In this document: piece by piece, positions 1 to 11,857 of the stretch
How positions within the stretch are numbered: the first letter of the stretch is position 1
Layout of the letters: each line of letters begins with the position of its first letter
Program-made: the position numbers and the translations under genes
Assembly: GCA_018806985.1 (NCBI GenBank)
Contig: JADANN010000365.1
Span: 296,001 to 360,000, forward strand
DNA: 64,000 nt
Direction of reading: 5' to 3'
Origin: Angiostrongylus vasorum
Lineage: Eukaryota > Nematoda > Chromadorea > Rhabditida > Metastrongylidae
The notes under the pieces: model-generated
Seen by the model: only the letters and a program-made list of their open reading frames with translations
Databases searched by the model: none
What the model was told of the DNA's origin: nothing

Positions 1-2380
1 AATGATTTCTTAACACTGCATGCGATGCCAGTCCTTCGAGGTAGACGCGCGTCTGCGCCCTCTCCACTGGCCACACTCTCTGCTCTGCGCACTCTTTTCA
101 ACAGCAACAGTCTTTCGCCGCGCGATGGGAAATTGGTGAGAAATTGTTAAGAAGACTTCCTACTAAGGACGATGCCAGCCAGAACGTCCGCATTGGATAA
201 GCTATCGACTGGTGACAAAAAGTACAAGAAAGGACTTCCATGCATCAAATTAAACTACCGGGAAGAAAATGACACCCATAGATGTCTCATAGGCCACTCG
301 CACAAGACCACTGTGACACTGTAGGTGTCATTCGTCGCAGTCTTAAAACATAGCACATGGTGAACAATACTGGTTTTTTCAGCTGTAGGCGATAATTTTT
401 CGATGCCCAGAGGACTTGAGAAGTTGTGAGCTTGATATACTTGGGTAAAAGACATTGGTTTTTCACTCCAAGAGGTGTAGTAACTACTTCAAAGCGCTAT
501 TTTCATTTGAAATTAATTTAAAATCAAATCTTTGCATTTTTTTGTTCTTTGAGATTTCTTTAGTCCTCCATCAGGATGGAGTTAAAGAAACGTGTATTCT
601 ACTCGAGAAGACTTTTTATATTACGTCAGCTGCTATTTCTTTTGAAAACCATCACTGCTAGTTGAAAAATGATGAAAGGTGTAGTTCCGTCTGAGCAAGT
701 ATAAATTGAAATCGATAAGTATTCTTTTCACTCCGAAATGCATCCTCCACTGGAGTGTGACAATTCATTTCATTGTATTTTTTTTACCAGTTGGAAAAGT
801 GGATGTTTGATAAGGAAGTTATATCATCGCAATAGGCTCCATGTTTAAGTCAGCATGCGTTCGTACGTAGGATAAGTTCTCACCCCCACTCCAAACGCAA
901 ACAGGATAGCGTTGATCTCAAGTCAAGCAGTGATGTCTGTATTATAAATGTTAACTTTTATGGAGGCGGCGGGCTGTAACCAGTAGTTTAGAGACGGACG
1001 GATCTTTCACTTTCTTTGCGATGTTCTGTTCCGTCTCTTCCCCTATAGTTTACCGTCTCGATCTGGTTGAAGGGTCTTCCTAGATGTGAAGTGTAGAGTG
1101 AGTTGATCTCTCAGTAGTCTCATCCAAAGCTGTCATGGAGTTTGGCACTTCCATCTGGATGTCCGCGTAAGAGTAATCCCATGTCAATACTGAGCCCTTT
1201 TAGGTAAGCATGGTTATCTACTCGTCACGAAAGGGGGGCGTAAAGAGCTTCGTACTAGAAGTTGGATGCACTTCATTTCTCTCGGTGAGTCGAAGCGCAC
1301 TTAATAGCTCTGAAGCGCAACGAAAATGACTTGAGATCTAAGTGGTTTTTTGCACGAGTTATTCGAAGACTAAGCGATGTAAAGATGATACAGCTGGTCA
1401 CTAGAAAATTTGACAACCCAATCAGTGAATAGGCTCCTAAGCGCTGTGATACATTTTAACACTGGATACCGCCTGGATTTCCACCATTGGTAGTGTATGT
1501 TAATAGGTTGGTCAAGGATGATATCAAAAGATGCAATAGACATCAATGGGGAATGATTTGATCTTTCAAACCTACACATCGATTTCCCGCCTTAAACAAG
1601 AGAAGGTCCATTTTGCCTTACGGGTCACTTGGGATTATTTCCATCCCGATAGTGGTTTCGTTTTCATACTCTCTTATTGTTTAGTTCTTAACTCTCGTTC
1701 GTCTTAATTCCGAAGTATTATGCCACTACTTTTACCATAAGTCTTCCATTTTCGCAGTATATTAATTACTTCCACACCACTTTTCAGAAGTGATCCAGAC
1801 TTTTGTAATATTTCGTACGCAGCTATCATGTTACTGAAACACAGATCTTTCATGAGTGGTTCGCTGCCATTCTCTTGCAGTCCGTGGAAACAATAGCAAG
1901 GAGTTCATTAGATGGCAGCCGATAATCTAGTTATTCATGTGATAAGTAGGATTTGACTACCATCCTTGTTGTAGAATACATAATTATTGATGGTCTTTCA
2001 GAATATATCTTGCAAACCAGCTACAATGGTTAATCGACTGGATCGTGTGAAAGATACTTTTTAAGGCTGCTTTTATGTAATTAACAAATTTGTGGCGTCG
2101 TGACCTCCATAGGTGTCATTTGTAGTGGGAAATTCTGGCCGACATGACTTATGTTGTAGAGGTCATATTGTTTCTGATGGTTTTCTTTGGCGCAAAGAAC
2201 TTTTTTTCCAAATTTTTGTAATGAATCGATAGCTTGTCCAGTTCCGGTATTGTTATGAGCTTCGACTGAAAATAGCTTTTTTTCGCTCACAAAAAACTTT
2301 TCCTTGAATAATTTCATTCACCGGTAATTTGACTCCCATTTGACTGCTATTTCAATTCTAGTCGCTGAATCATAGTTATC
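1..2380. other. Spacer with no supported gene
   Basis: The longest open frames here are 60-80 codons and show no recognisable motif, splice structure or codon pattern. Around 1035-1200 there is a diverged copy of the SINE-B repeat (pieces of its TTTACCGTCTC head and later GTTTGGCACTTCCATCTGG-like part). Around 2096-2125 there is a short motif, GTGACCTCCATAGGTGTCAT, that recurs near 5170, 5565 and 57427. Nothing else can be assigned. Confidence 0.5.
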
Positions 2381-2815
2381 TTATGGAATGGGCGAATATG
2401 AAAAGTACGGAAATAAACACAATATAAGTTGCAAAATCTTCGTAATACTGACATCAGTTTTCCGGAACGTGAGTGTCGTCCAGTGCCCCGGCGACGGGAA
2501 ACTAGGCGTTGTCGCGCATTTGTTGGTTGAGATGCTTACACTTTGTAAAGTCTTTAGGTGTGTTGAAAAACTGCGGTGTGACAAGATCAGCATGCCTTCA
2601 TACCAACCTTTTGATCCAGTAAGTAAATCACAATGTGTTCGGAAATATGTGACGTGGCTTGCAAAAGAGCTTCTATATTTAGAAACGGAATGACATTTCA
2701 AGATATACGGCGAGAAATAGCACATCCGACGCTTGGAGGTAAATGTCGAAATCGTTTTTGAATTATTTCCCTCTGTTTAGAAGCTATCTAAACTGACCTT
2801 TAAATTTGTCTGTGC

Positions 2816-3050
2816 ATAGGCCACCATGTCGTTTTGTGCCGAACAAAGTAGTCTTGGAACTACGATCCCGTTGCCTGTGTGCTCATGAAACCGGACCACC
2901 ATGCAGCAGATTTTGTAAGAATAATCAACTACGCGTGTCTGCTGCCCCGCAGTATTCGTCTAACACTGTTGGATCCTCCATGAACACTAACAGCAATCCG
3001 CTCCACGGATCGGGATCCGGAACGACCTTCAATGTGGCGTCTGATGTCAG
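2816..3050 (+). CDS. Candidate internal exon upstream of the 3809 exon, frame unresolved
   Basis: A good acceptor (TGTGCATAG) ends at about 2815 and a possible donor (GTAGGTC) starts at about 3051. One frame stays open throughout and is rich in Ser, Asn and Gly towards its end. Another frame gives a hydrophobic, coding-looking stretch (from about 2861, including ADFVRIINYACLLP) that stops at about 2983. I cannot choose between them. A further candidate exon end with a strong donor (CCA then GTAAGTA) lies at about 2620 after an open stretch from 2430. These may be earlier exons of the gene ending at 4291. The product is not recognised. Confidence 0.25.
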
Positions 3051-3269
3051 TAGGTCTATGTCTTTTGTCATATGACGTAATGTTTATCTTTATTGTTTAA
3101 TACTGAATGCAAATACTTCCGTAATACTCCAGAATGGGCAACCTTTTCCAGAAACGATTGTATCAAGATTATCTACAGTTATAATTCCCATAATCTAGAA
3201 AAATCTTGCTTGGATTACACAAAAGAAATCAATACCTTACAACTATATCGTACAGTGTTAACTTTTTTA

Positions 3270-3400
3270 TTTATCGCGGTTGAGAGAAAGGCGAAACGAA
3301 GGACGCGCATGGTGTGGTGGTGAACGCGTTAGCCCCCGGCAAGGGTAGTAGCATGCTCTATCCCCACCGCAGACACCTGCCGTCCGGAGTTCTGAATATA
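3270..3400. repeat. Half of a fold-back element (same family as 27.4-28.0 kb)
   Basis: The stretch reads GAGAGAAAGGCGAAACGAAGG, then a GGTGAACGCGTTAGC part, then CCCCACCGCAGACACCTGCC and GTCCGGAGTT. The same ordered blocks form the right arm of the fold-back elements at 27840-27975 and 34023-34135. Only one arm is present here. Confidence 0.6.
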
Positions 3401-3808
3401 TATCTCGGCATAATTATATCGTACAGTTTTGGACTAATTGTTGGGCTGTATGGTATTTTTCACTGTTTCTTTATGGCCGTGGTCCTCGATTACATCTGCC
3501 TAATTGCTGAATTTCATCCAAAACCTGTTTCTTTTTAAACAGCAAATTTTGAATTCAGGCGAAGCTTGGAAATCCTGATAGCTTTTGTTCACCTTTGTTA
3601 CAATTATAATATTAGTGACGGTTTAGCTTTGGAATGAACTTGATGGAAGAGATGATCGAGACAGAACGTTTAATTTCTCTGGAAAGATTGTAGATAGAAA
3701 TTAATGACTTGTCATCTTCAGGCTGCGAAAAATGGCTTTTCAGCTGAAAAGGGAATTGCTGGCTGCTGTCCATCTAAGAGTTGTTTTTTTTAGAGTTTTT
3801 CTTCTTAG

Positions 3809-4291
3809 CTTCAACAACTTACATTAGGTCATTTAGAGTCCAAAAATCCTCCACCAAAGGTTATACTGCAACTGTGGGATCGCGGCTCACGCCGTAACGC
3901 TGCACAGCGGACAAGCGTCGATTCGATTCAGCACGAGCAAGACCGCCCAGCATATGCTAGGCGTTTCATGCTTAGCCGTCCTGAGAGTAGTACGAGCGCG
4001 TTAAGCACTCCTTTAAACGATGAACGTAGTCAAAGTTTTGTTATGGACTCGGACCTCAAGGAGCTACCTCAGTTTGTTCTACCTCCGCTACCACTAGGTC
4101 TTCGCCCACCAAGTCCGGAACCTCGTAACTCACTTTTGGACGCGCCTAAGAAGCCCAGATTCCCTCCTTTACGACGTTCTTCAGATGCATTTGATTTATC
4201 TTCTTTGACATGGATGCTGGAACCGTATGAAACGACAAACCTCGATATTCCCAAGCGTTGTGTTCGTCGCCAGCTGAGATTCGGTGACTGA
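3809..4291 (+). CDS. Last exon of an unrecognised Pro/Ser-rich protein
   Basis: Product and function are not recognised. The exon begins after the acceptor TTTCTTCTTAG (ends 3808) in phase 0 and runs 160 codons to a TGA at 4289-4291. It opens LQQLTLGHLESKNPPPKV, then has a basic stretch (WDRGSRRNAAQR), a Ser/Thr-rich part, a proline-rich centre (LPQFVLPPLPLGLRPPSPEP) and a basic tail ending RRQLRFGD. No signal peptide or membrane segment is visible. The composition suggests an intracellular, partly disordered protein with SP sites that could be phosphorylated (inference). A 3' UTR follows, with AATAAA at 4591-4596, which supports this being a true 3' end. Upstream exons are uncertain; candidates lie at 2430-3050. 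A methionine inside the exon at 3968 is probably not the start, because the frame is open and coding-like before it. Confidence 0.6.
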   Translation, partial: LQQLTLGHLESKNPPPKVILQLWDRGSRRNAAQRTSVDSIQHEQDRPAYARRFMLSRPESSTSALSTPLNDERSQSFVMDSDLKELPQFVLPPLPLGLRPPSPEPRNSLLDAPKKPRFPPLRRSSDAFDLSSLTWMLEPYETTNLDIPKRCVRRQLRFGD

Positions 4292-4590
4292 CATTTTCAC
4301 CAATGTTGATTATTACATCGATTACTACTCAATTCCTTCTATTCCATTATTTATTTATTTATCATCGAAGCTTTCCATCTAGTGAGTATACGGCTCGATG
4401 AAGAGCAATGCTCCAACTCTACCTTTCATTGAAACCTTCGTAATAATGTTGATAATATTTTTCATATTTTTCAGTAGTGAATATTGTTTTTGTTGCTGTT
4501 CTTGGTGAAGCTGTGAAATTCGTTACGTATTATTGGTTTATTTGTTCCAGTGTTTTATCAGCCTTGTGGATGCTTTTGTAGTATCGTGTG

Positions 4591-4596
4591 AATAAA
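4591..4596 (+). terminator. Polyadenylation signal AATAAA
   Basis: Exact AATAAA about 300 bases after the stop codon of the 3809-4291 exon, in a T-rich 3' UTR. It supports the end of that plus-strand gene. Confidence 0.55.
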
Positions 4597-4639
4597 GTTT
4601 GCTTTGTAGTACGGAATTTGTGTTACTCTCCGCTTACAC

Positions 4640-5755
4640 GAAACTGTGGACAAGAGAGGAAATCCCACTAAAAAATACTCAAACAACGTGGATTCTTTAT
4701 AATTGCCACATATTGTTGAAGTAAGTTAGTGGTTTATAGATACGCCATCTGGCTAGATTTGTCGTCTTAGACGGGTTTGTTGTTGTGTGGTATTCAAACC
4801 ACACATTTCCAAGGATGAACTCTTCTACGTGACCTATATCTACGATATGAAGCTCCATTAACGTTCTTTACTGTTTCATTGCACGCGGTATTTGATCCCA
4901 CTTTGATGGCATGGGTAAGCGATCTACAAAGCTTCTTCTTGGAATAGTCCATGTTGTAGATCACTTGATGGTCATCGAGGTTATATAGGAGGGGTGTGAC
5001 ATTTGTAGAAAGTAGTAACTTAAAGTTTATTCGTTTGCTTAAAAGTCATTATTTCACTAGTGAGATGTAAATTTGAGAATGTTTGATGTGTTGTGCACCA
5101 AAATAAAGCATCGAGAAACAGAAATCCTGCAAGCAACGTTGTCCAGTTGTCAATGACTCATAGAGAGGTCACATCGGCGGAAATGTTTTAATGTCTAAAG
5201 TGTGGTAGAGCAGGCGTGTTGAGTAATCTACAGTCGCTCTGTGTCGCTATGCATGATAGATGATGGTTTGATAAACACCAGTACTGAAGCCATAGTCGGG
5301 TCTCCGACGGTGGAAATGGTTTAATGTCTTTCCAATAAAAAAGAATTTGTTTAGAAAAAAGCACGATTCCCATTAAAATGCGCCTTAGTATAATGCACGT
5401 AAGTTAAACCCTTCATTTAATTTGTTTTGGTAAGGGATTTCCCATGCTATGCTTTCCATAATTTTTCTAAGAGGTTTAAACTAAACTGGAGTTCAATTAT
5501 GAGGGTGCTGAGATATAAGCAAAACCTAGAACAGATCAGATAGGTTTCGCATCTGCGACTATCGTGACCTCCGCAAGAGTCATTGGTAGAAAGACTGGGC
5601 AGTAAATAAAGGGTAATACATTGTGATTTCTGCCACATCTTAGCTTAGCTGAGTTCAATGCCAATTTGCGTTTCCAAGATCATTCCCATTAACTGGTGAT
5701 TGCCGGTGGCACTGTTAGAGTAAAAAGAAAGAAAATGGTTCAGAAAAAAGGCAAA
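4640..5755. other. Spacer with no supported gene
   Basis: Only short frames are present, with no splice-supported coding sequence. It holds two copies of the small GTGACCTC...GAGTCATTG motif (minus at 5150-5176, plus at 5563-5585), the second followed by CAGTAAATAAAGG. Nothing else is identifiable. Confidence 0.45.
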
Positions 5756-5759
5756 GAGA

Positions 5760-5835
5760 CAGCCTCGGTGGTGCAGCGGATAGTGCGTGACCCCCACGAA
5801 AATGTAATCGCGTGTTGAAAGCCTAGTTGATGCCC
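5760..5835 (+). repeat. SINE-D: tRNA-like head
   Basis: GCCTCGGTGGTGCAGCGGAT resembles a pol III A box (TRGYNNAGYGG type), followed about 40 bases later by a weak B-box-like GTGTTGAAAGCC. The same head, with a better B box (GGGTTCGAAGC), is found on the minus strand at 38155-38232. It is a tRNA-derived short repeat rather than a functional tRNA, because no cloverleaf closes. Confidence 0.45.
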
Positions 5836-6424
5836 CGAGTTTTGTTCATATGTCAGTATCCTCATGGTTGCGTTTCACTTCATATCCTGTCATGAAAGGA
5901 AGAATAGGCAGTAAATAAATGTTGGCACATTGTAAAATGAAGTTCACGGCAGAAATCCAATTAAGGTGCTGTGTATGGCTTCATCCTGCTCGTGTTTAAT
6001 TTAGCTTGAGAGTCATGTATTAGCTCTTTAAAATTGAAGCTAAAATCTATGTGGACTATCGCATGAAAGTTTCCCATCTTTAGGGTGAGGCTTAAGTTAC
6101 GCCTCGCGTTACGGCTTAAGTAAGCGTCTACGTTGTTATAGCAACACCCATCCACTAAGCATTCTAGTTAGTCGTGCTTTCATGAAACTTGAAACGTTGC
6201 TTTTACTTCACTTTTACTTTGCTGAACAAGAATATCGAAAACTTTTACTTCATTTTGTTCGCTAACATCATATTTTTGCACATATTTCTTACTAACTATT
6301 ACCAAAGCTTTACATGCTTCATCTTTCGTTTTTATTCCACTTTCTTAGATTTGATTCGTTTCCTTGCATCCACCGTACATGGAGGTCTTTGGATTTCTGC
6401 GTGTGTTTTCTGCTGCTGCTTGGG

Positions 6425-6612
6425 GTTGTCATCTTCTTTACTGCTGTCGTTGAATGCTGGTCAAATCCATTCTCCTTGGAGTCCTGGGATAGCTTAGCCA
6501 GGGTCTGGTACCAATTTCCCGACTGCTGAGGGATGAAATCCTTGATGAGCCTAGTACAGGCTCGAACCGGAACTGTGCTAATGATGAACTGCATCACTAC
6601 CAATGCGCTACT
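6425..6612 (-). repeat. SINE-C copy with clear pol III A and B boxes
   Basis: On the minus strand it begins GTAGCGCATTGGTAGTGATG (A-box-like), then CCGGTTCGAGCCTG (a near-perfect B box, GGTTCGANNC). It then has a body with GGGAAATTGGTACCAGACC and CAGGACTCCAAGGAGAATGG. The same body is at 51575-51915 and 26405-26695. The order A box, B box, unrelated body is the layout of a tRNA-derived SINE. Confidence 0.65.
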
Positions 6613-6849
6613 CGTCCCCCCTAGAAGCCAAAATAGGATTTCAAATACGCCACAGCCGGTTGCCAGTACTTGTGGACAGACCTATACATTCTCAAACGAG
6701 TCTGACACTAGATTTTTAATCCCTAGAAGTTTGAGGTTTGATGGACACGGGGGCAGGGTAGAACCAGGCCGTTGGGTGATTTGAGCCCGATTACTACCAC
6801 TGCACTAGCGGAGCCTCTAACAAGATACGAAATTGGAAACATCAAGTTA

Positions 6850-8560
6850 TAGTTGTAATATTTCACAATGAAATTTTGTAAGTCACATCATTTTGTAGCT
6901 TAGGAGCATTCAAAATAAGAACTTTAAACATATCATTTACACAAACTTTTAATACTTGTCAACTGACCTCTTCCTGTTTTATTGTCTTTCAGCTTTCCAT
7001 CTATTTCATTGCGTTTAAATGCGTACAGCATTATTTTAAAAGCAAAATTGCCTGCTGTAAAGTATTGACTTAAAGCGTAGAGCGTTCGGTGTTGATCAAT
7101 CGTTTACAGGTGCGCCGTGCACTCTAGTCCATTAAGAAACGTAAAGGTGGTTAAATGCATATTTCGCTCATACCGTGGCTTAAAAGGGGTTAGAAGCCAT
7201 TGAATGAAGCTCATTATTGTTATCCTTCCTGACAAGTCCATTACCGAATTTAGAGGCAAGCTAAGACTGTTTAGCACGCGATACGAGGCTAATCCAAGTG
7301 CTTCGCACTGCACCTTCACCCACCATGGTATACGAACGCATTAGGCAGAAATTTATTCAACAAATATTGCTTCTTTCAGGTTAATGGTGGCTCATTATGT
7401 AGAATATGTTTCTGCTAATGAAGTGGTGGTCAACATTGCTCTCGAAGCCTCGACGTTAGCCAGTTTGAGAACGTTTAACACCATTCTTTTGGGTAGCTTC
7501 TTTTCTTGTTTCGCTGCAACAAAAGAACTGTGAATAAAATAGTTATGTAGGCCTCAAAATGCTAAATTATGTGAAAAGAACTGCTCATATTTTTGTCACA
7601 CTTGTCAGGATTATGCACAAGACTAGTTTGTTTAGCAGAGTTTCTTTTTTTTAAATACACGAGAATGTATTGAGCAGTGACATCAACGATGCGTTGAGGG
7701 GCCATCGTATTCTGTTCGGTAAAATGGCGACCGTTCGATTTCCTTGGTGTTCGAAATGTAGGCCTTCACGAAAAAGATAAACTCCACGGTATCCAAGACC
7801 AGAGTTTGGCATTGGTTAAAACAATCAAAATTGCATCTTGTCGGCAAGGATTTGAAATTATGATGGTTTTCAATTCATTTGACATGGTTCACTCTGTGCA
7901 GAGAAATGTTTCTTTAAGGCTAACGACCTAAATTATTTCCTGATTAGAATCATTTCAGATGATAGGCAGAAATCTCACTTCTTAGTTAACCTTATTAATT
8001 GATGCAAAAAGCCTTTAAAATCTGTAGAGTTTCGCCGATGAGAGAGAACATCTTTATGGCGCACATCTCAAAAAGCGAAGCCGTTGAACAAGCAGGATTC
8101 CTTCAAACAGGACACGACGGTGTTCCCGAATGCGTCATTAAATGTCGGGGTGGCTGCCAGATTTGCTTTAAAACTTTAACAGTCGTGTTCAAGAGCTTTT
8201 AGAAGTTGGGGTACTAAACAATTTCTAGGAAAGTCGTAGTTGGAAGAAATTATATACGTCATCATAGTGCTGCGGCAAACTCACTTCTATCAGTCCGATA
8301 ACTTCTCAACTTTTCAAGTGCATTAGTTATAGAGAAATTACTAGCACCTATTGAAAAGCCGCCATAATCACGATTCCTTGAAGAGGCTGAGATTAAGTAA
8401 CCAAACGTTTTCCTACTTGCCATTGTTCGCATTTCTGATAGGGAATGCTAGAGTTGCCTAGCATTTGTTTTTTTAAGAACTAGAACGTAAATCGCCTACT
8501 ATTTTTCACTAAACTTTCAAAATATTTTCGTTGAATGCGATGGATAAAGTTGAATGAATG
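6850..8560. other. Region upstream of the GPCR gene; decayed SINE-A and no clear exon
   Basis: A decayed minus-strand SINE-A copy lies at about 7070-7330. It is recognised by its 3' tail (forward CGTTCGGTGTTGATCAATCG) and by a GACTTGTCAGGAAGGATAACA block. The first exon of the GPCR at 8570 should lie somewhere in 7400-8560 and end with one base of a split codon, but I could not fix it. A 67-codon frame at 7999-8202 has no supporting features. Confidence 0.45.
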
Positions 8561-8569
8561 AATGTTTAG

Positions 8570-11013
8570 CCCTACTACTCTTAGCTTCATATCTGCTGAA
8601 TACTACCTTGTTATTAACGATTCTTCCAAGGTGAGATAGCCTTCTCAGCACTTTGTTTTTGAAGCAAAAAAAAATTAGAAATCTAAGGCAGTAATAAAGC
8701 AGAAAATATGGTTCATATGTTCATAAGAAAAATTCCAGTCGCAGGCTACGAAGATCGTCCATATACTTGATGTTTTGCCATTTATCCGTCATTAATCTAC
8801 TCGATCTGTCATTCTCCGTTCTCCTTTCAATGCTTTTCGTGGCAAATGGAAAATGGACTTTTGGAGAAGAATGGTGCAGAGTGAATGCCACGGTGCAGGA
8901 GGTAACAATTACTACCGATTACAATTACCGATATTTTTCCTCGTTCATAATCGCTGCAGAACCACTCAATGGTCTTAATTCCAGTTTTGTCAACTCTATA
9001 CATTACTAACACTTATATTAATGAGTATCGAAAGAGCAGTTGGCTTGAAGATTGGCACACCACCAACACCGGATGCTCAACCACTCCCAGAAAAATCACG
9101 ATTGTTAAATAGTAATCGCATAGTCGGTATGTGAACGCAACTATTATAAGACGAGATATCGAACAAAATGCTGTACATAGCGCGTGAATTTTTGAAGACC
9201 TGTGGAGCTGAGCAAATGCACCACAAACCAAATTGGAAGCAGGTTTACTAAAAACGTCTGTAGAATAGCGAAGGCTTCGAAGATCAGATCTGTTTTACTA
9301 GAAACATTGCACTGATCAGCATCCACTGAAGCAACGAAACATGCTAGTTTCCTGCTATTTTTGGAGAACTTTGGGTGGACCACAAAACGCTAACTTGTAG
9401 GTTACATCTAGTTCCACAGTTTATGATCCAGAAAGCAGCGTATTCGTGTCCAAAAAGTGTCTTATGGACTTTTATTAGCTTTATGTGCCACACTCTTTGT
9501 TCATAGTAGTGATTTAGTATTGTTTGCCTATCTAGGTAACCCATGTATAAAGTAACAAAAGAATCCCACATGCACGAGTAACACCAACAAAAAAGAAAAC
9601 AGAAACAAAAAATCATTCGTGGCTTGTTGATCGTAGGCTGTGAAAGAATATGTAATACTAATTCCTTCGCCAATAACTATTTTTTTCAGTGTTTTCTATT
9701 TTCCATGGCTTGGCTAGCCTTGCAATAGCCAGTCCTTCTGCTACATCCCTGATTCCAGTGAAGCCATTCCGAAACAGATACGTCTGCGCAACCGACAGGT
9801 GATGTAACATGTGTGGTTATGGATCTCACTTCTTACCGTCATATTTCCTTAAACATAACCAAGAAAATCATACGGATTTCTAAGCCAAAAAATGAAACGT
9901 GTGGCAATAAATATGGCCACTAATTTTCAAAAAACGAAAGATAGACGCAATAAGATGGAACATTTGCTTCAGAGAAGTGTTCATTATAAGGTAGGTCTAC
10001 TAAACGGAAGGAAGCTAACGTGATTTACACATCGAAGCGGTCACCATGTTCCTCGCTTCCCGCTTTTCCTGTTTTGTGAAGAATGCTGCTACCTTGTTAC
10101 TCGCTTGAAAATAAATTATTTAGCGGAGCTCCGCTGGGATACATCCTAACTCGATTGGCGCTGTACATCGCGTGCCTATGTGTGCTCCTCGTCTGTATTT
10201 CTCTAATTTTCAGAAAACGAGTATGCCTTCTGTGTGATAATAGCATTGTTTTTAAATTGCGCTCCACGACTTTTTACTTCAGGAAGAACATTCATTACCT
10301 CAACATTTTCACGAGCATTCCGATTTTATCTGTAAGACTTGTGCGATGCAGGAGCATCTTAGCAGAGCAAAACTGGTAAACAAATTTTCAAAATTCAAAA
10401 CAGTATGGAAAGAATGTGGTCGAATGAATTCAGCCGAGAAGAGGTTTGAAGAAACTTTCAGGTTATCCTACTCGTGGGCGTTTTTATTCTTGTTGAAGGC
10501 CCCCTACCTATCCATTTGCTTCAGTTATGAAGTGAGATTTTCAGCTTTATTCTGTTTTAAAGCGATTCAAGAAGAGATACTGCACTATAGATCTGTAACA
10601 GTAAAGAACTTGTGAACAAGCTTAACATGCTTGACATCCCACAGGATGCCGATACGCTCGTCACCTCGTTAAAGTTTCTGTTTCCACTACTATCTCCTCT
10701 CTGCGTAAGGCATTTATATCCAACAAAATTAACTAGCAGTGAGTAGGACGAAATTCTAGCATTTCCTCTTTTGCAGATTCTGTTTTGGTGCTCTGATATA
10801 TCCGTCTACATTAAAAAACTCTTCAGTTGTCGTACCTACGACCCACCATGTGTGATTGGGCAATCAGCTAATCGGTGCAAAGGTGAGCTTGAAATCTCTT
10901 TAGTGGCTCTACAACAACTTCACACGATGTGCAAAGTAGAAGCTGATTTTGATCTCAGCTATTTTCTTTCAAAAAATTTCATTTTGCACAAAGTAATGAC
11001 GTGTTATATGTAA
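8570..11013 (+). CDS. Class A (rhodopsin-type) G-protein-coupled receptor, 8 exons, first exon missing
   Basis: A cell-surface seven-transmembrane receptor; ligand unknown. Exons whose phases all agree: 8570-8630 (TM1, LLLLASYLLNTTLLLTILP), 8739-8901 (TM2 LMFCHLSVINLLDLSF and the conserved Cys in EEWCRV), 8985-9126 (TM3, ending LMSIERAVG in place of DRY), 9690-9798 (TM4 and a second-loop Cys, RNRYVCATD), 10124-10220 (TM5, GYILTRLALYIACLCVLLVC), 10283-10594 (third loop of about 60 residues, then TM6 with LLKAPYL), 10645-10704 and 10777-11013 (TM7, FLFPLLSPLCILFWCSDI, and the tail). About 390 residues are seen. The Asn in TM1, the TM3/loop-2 cysteine pair and the TM6 proline fit class A. DRY is SIER, the TM4 Trp is absent and NPxxY is reduced to SPxxx, so it is a divergent orphan receptor. 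An alternative donor (GTGAGC at 10882) could shorten the tail. I do not recognise the subfamily. Confidence 0.82.
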
Positions 11014-11019
11014 GTTTTG

Positions 11020-11820
11020 CCTTTATTGCTTTAAAAAATTGTAGACTGTGATTGCACCGTGTAGAGGGGTTTCTAAAAAATAGTGGCGCATCTGAGAAAT
11101 TAGTTGGAAAACAAAAGAACGCGTGAATGAAAAAATCCTCTCCAAGAAAAATATTAGGAGGAAAAATCCTCCACTATTTCGCGAAAACATGGTTACAAAA
11201 TTATGTTAAGGAATGATTGGATTTGTTTAACAACCGCTGAGGGAACTCCGGAAGACTCAACAGTGAAGGTGTCAACATCAGTGACAACTCCAAATTGCAA
11301 AAGTGCAAACATGATATGATGCTCCTAACCTAAATGATGCCATAAGCCGGAATCCGCAAGACTCAAGTAAATTATCCTGTCAACTGCTGAAATCAACAGA
11401 TTTTTGTACAGCACAGGTTTAATAAAGGATTTCTGTTTTGTAAAGGTTAATATTGTAGATTCTGCGGAATATGTCATGCTGTTCAGTTGCACTACAACTT
11501 CTAAAGCATAAAACCTTTGATGCCGATCAATCATTAAAAGACGCGTCCTGCATTAGACTCCATAAAACATCGTACAAGGGAATGAATGCGTGTTTTCGCT
11601 AAACATTGACTTGCGATTGCATAAAGACGCATAAGTCAGTGCTGCTATCTTCTCGGGAAGATCTGATATCAAGTTCCAAACTTCAAAATAATGGATAGTT
11701 TGGTTTGCCTGCGGAAAGGATCCAAATCTAACTCGTAAAGTACGCTATCTATAAGCTTGGAACCATCGTCTCGGATCAGCGCGGCTCTTAGGAAGGCGAA
11801 ATCGCCAGCACGTTAGCCGA
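11020..11820. other. 3' flank of the GPCR gene
   Basis: It contains an AATAAA at 11421-11426, which may be the GPCR polyadenylation signal. Only short frames without motifs are otherwise present, up to the SINE-A copy at 11858. Confidence 0.4.
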
Positions 11821-11857
11821 TTTAAATGTTTCTATACCAACCTCGTGTCGTGTGGGC

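Noticed and set aside
2381..2725. 114-codon minus-strand open frame
   Set aside because: The plus strand in the same place has a better coding look and a strong donor at 2621; nothing supports the minus frame.
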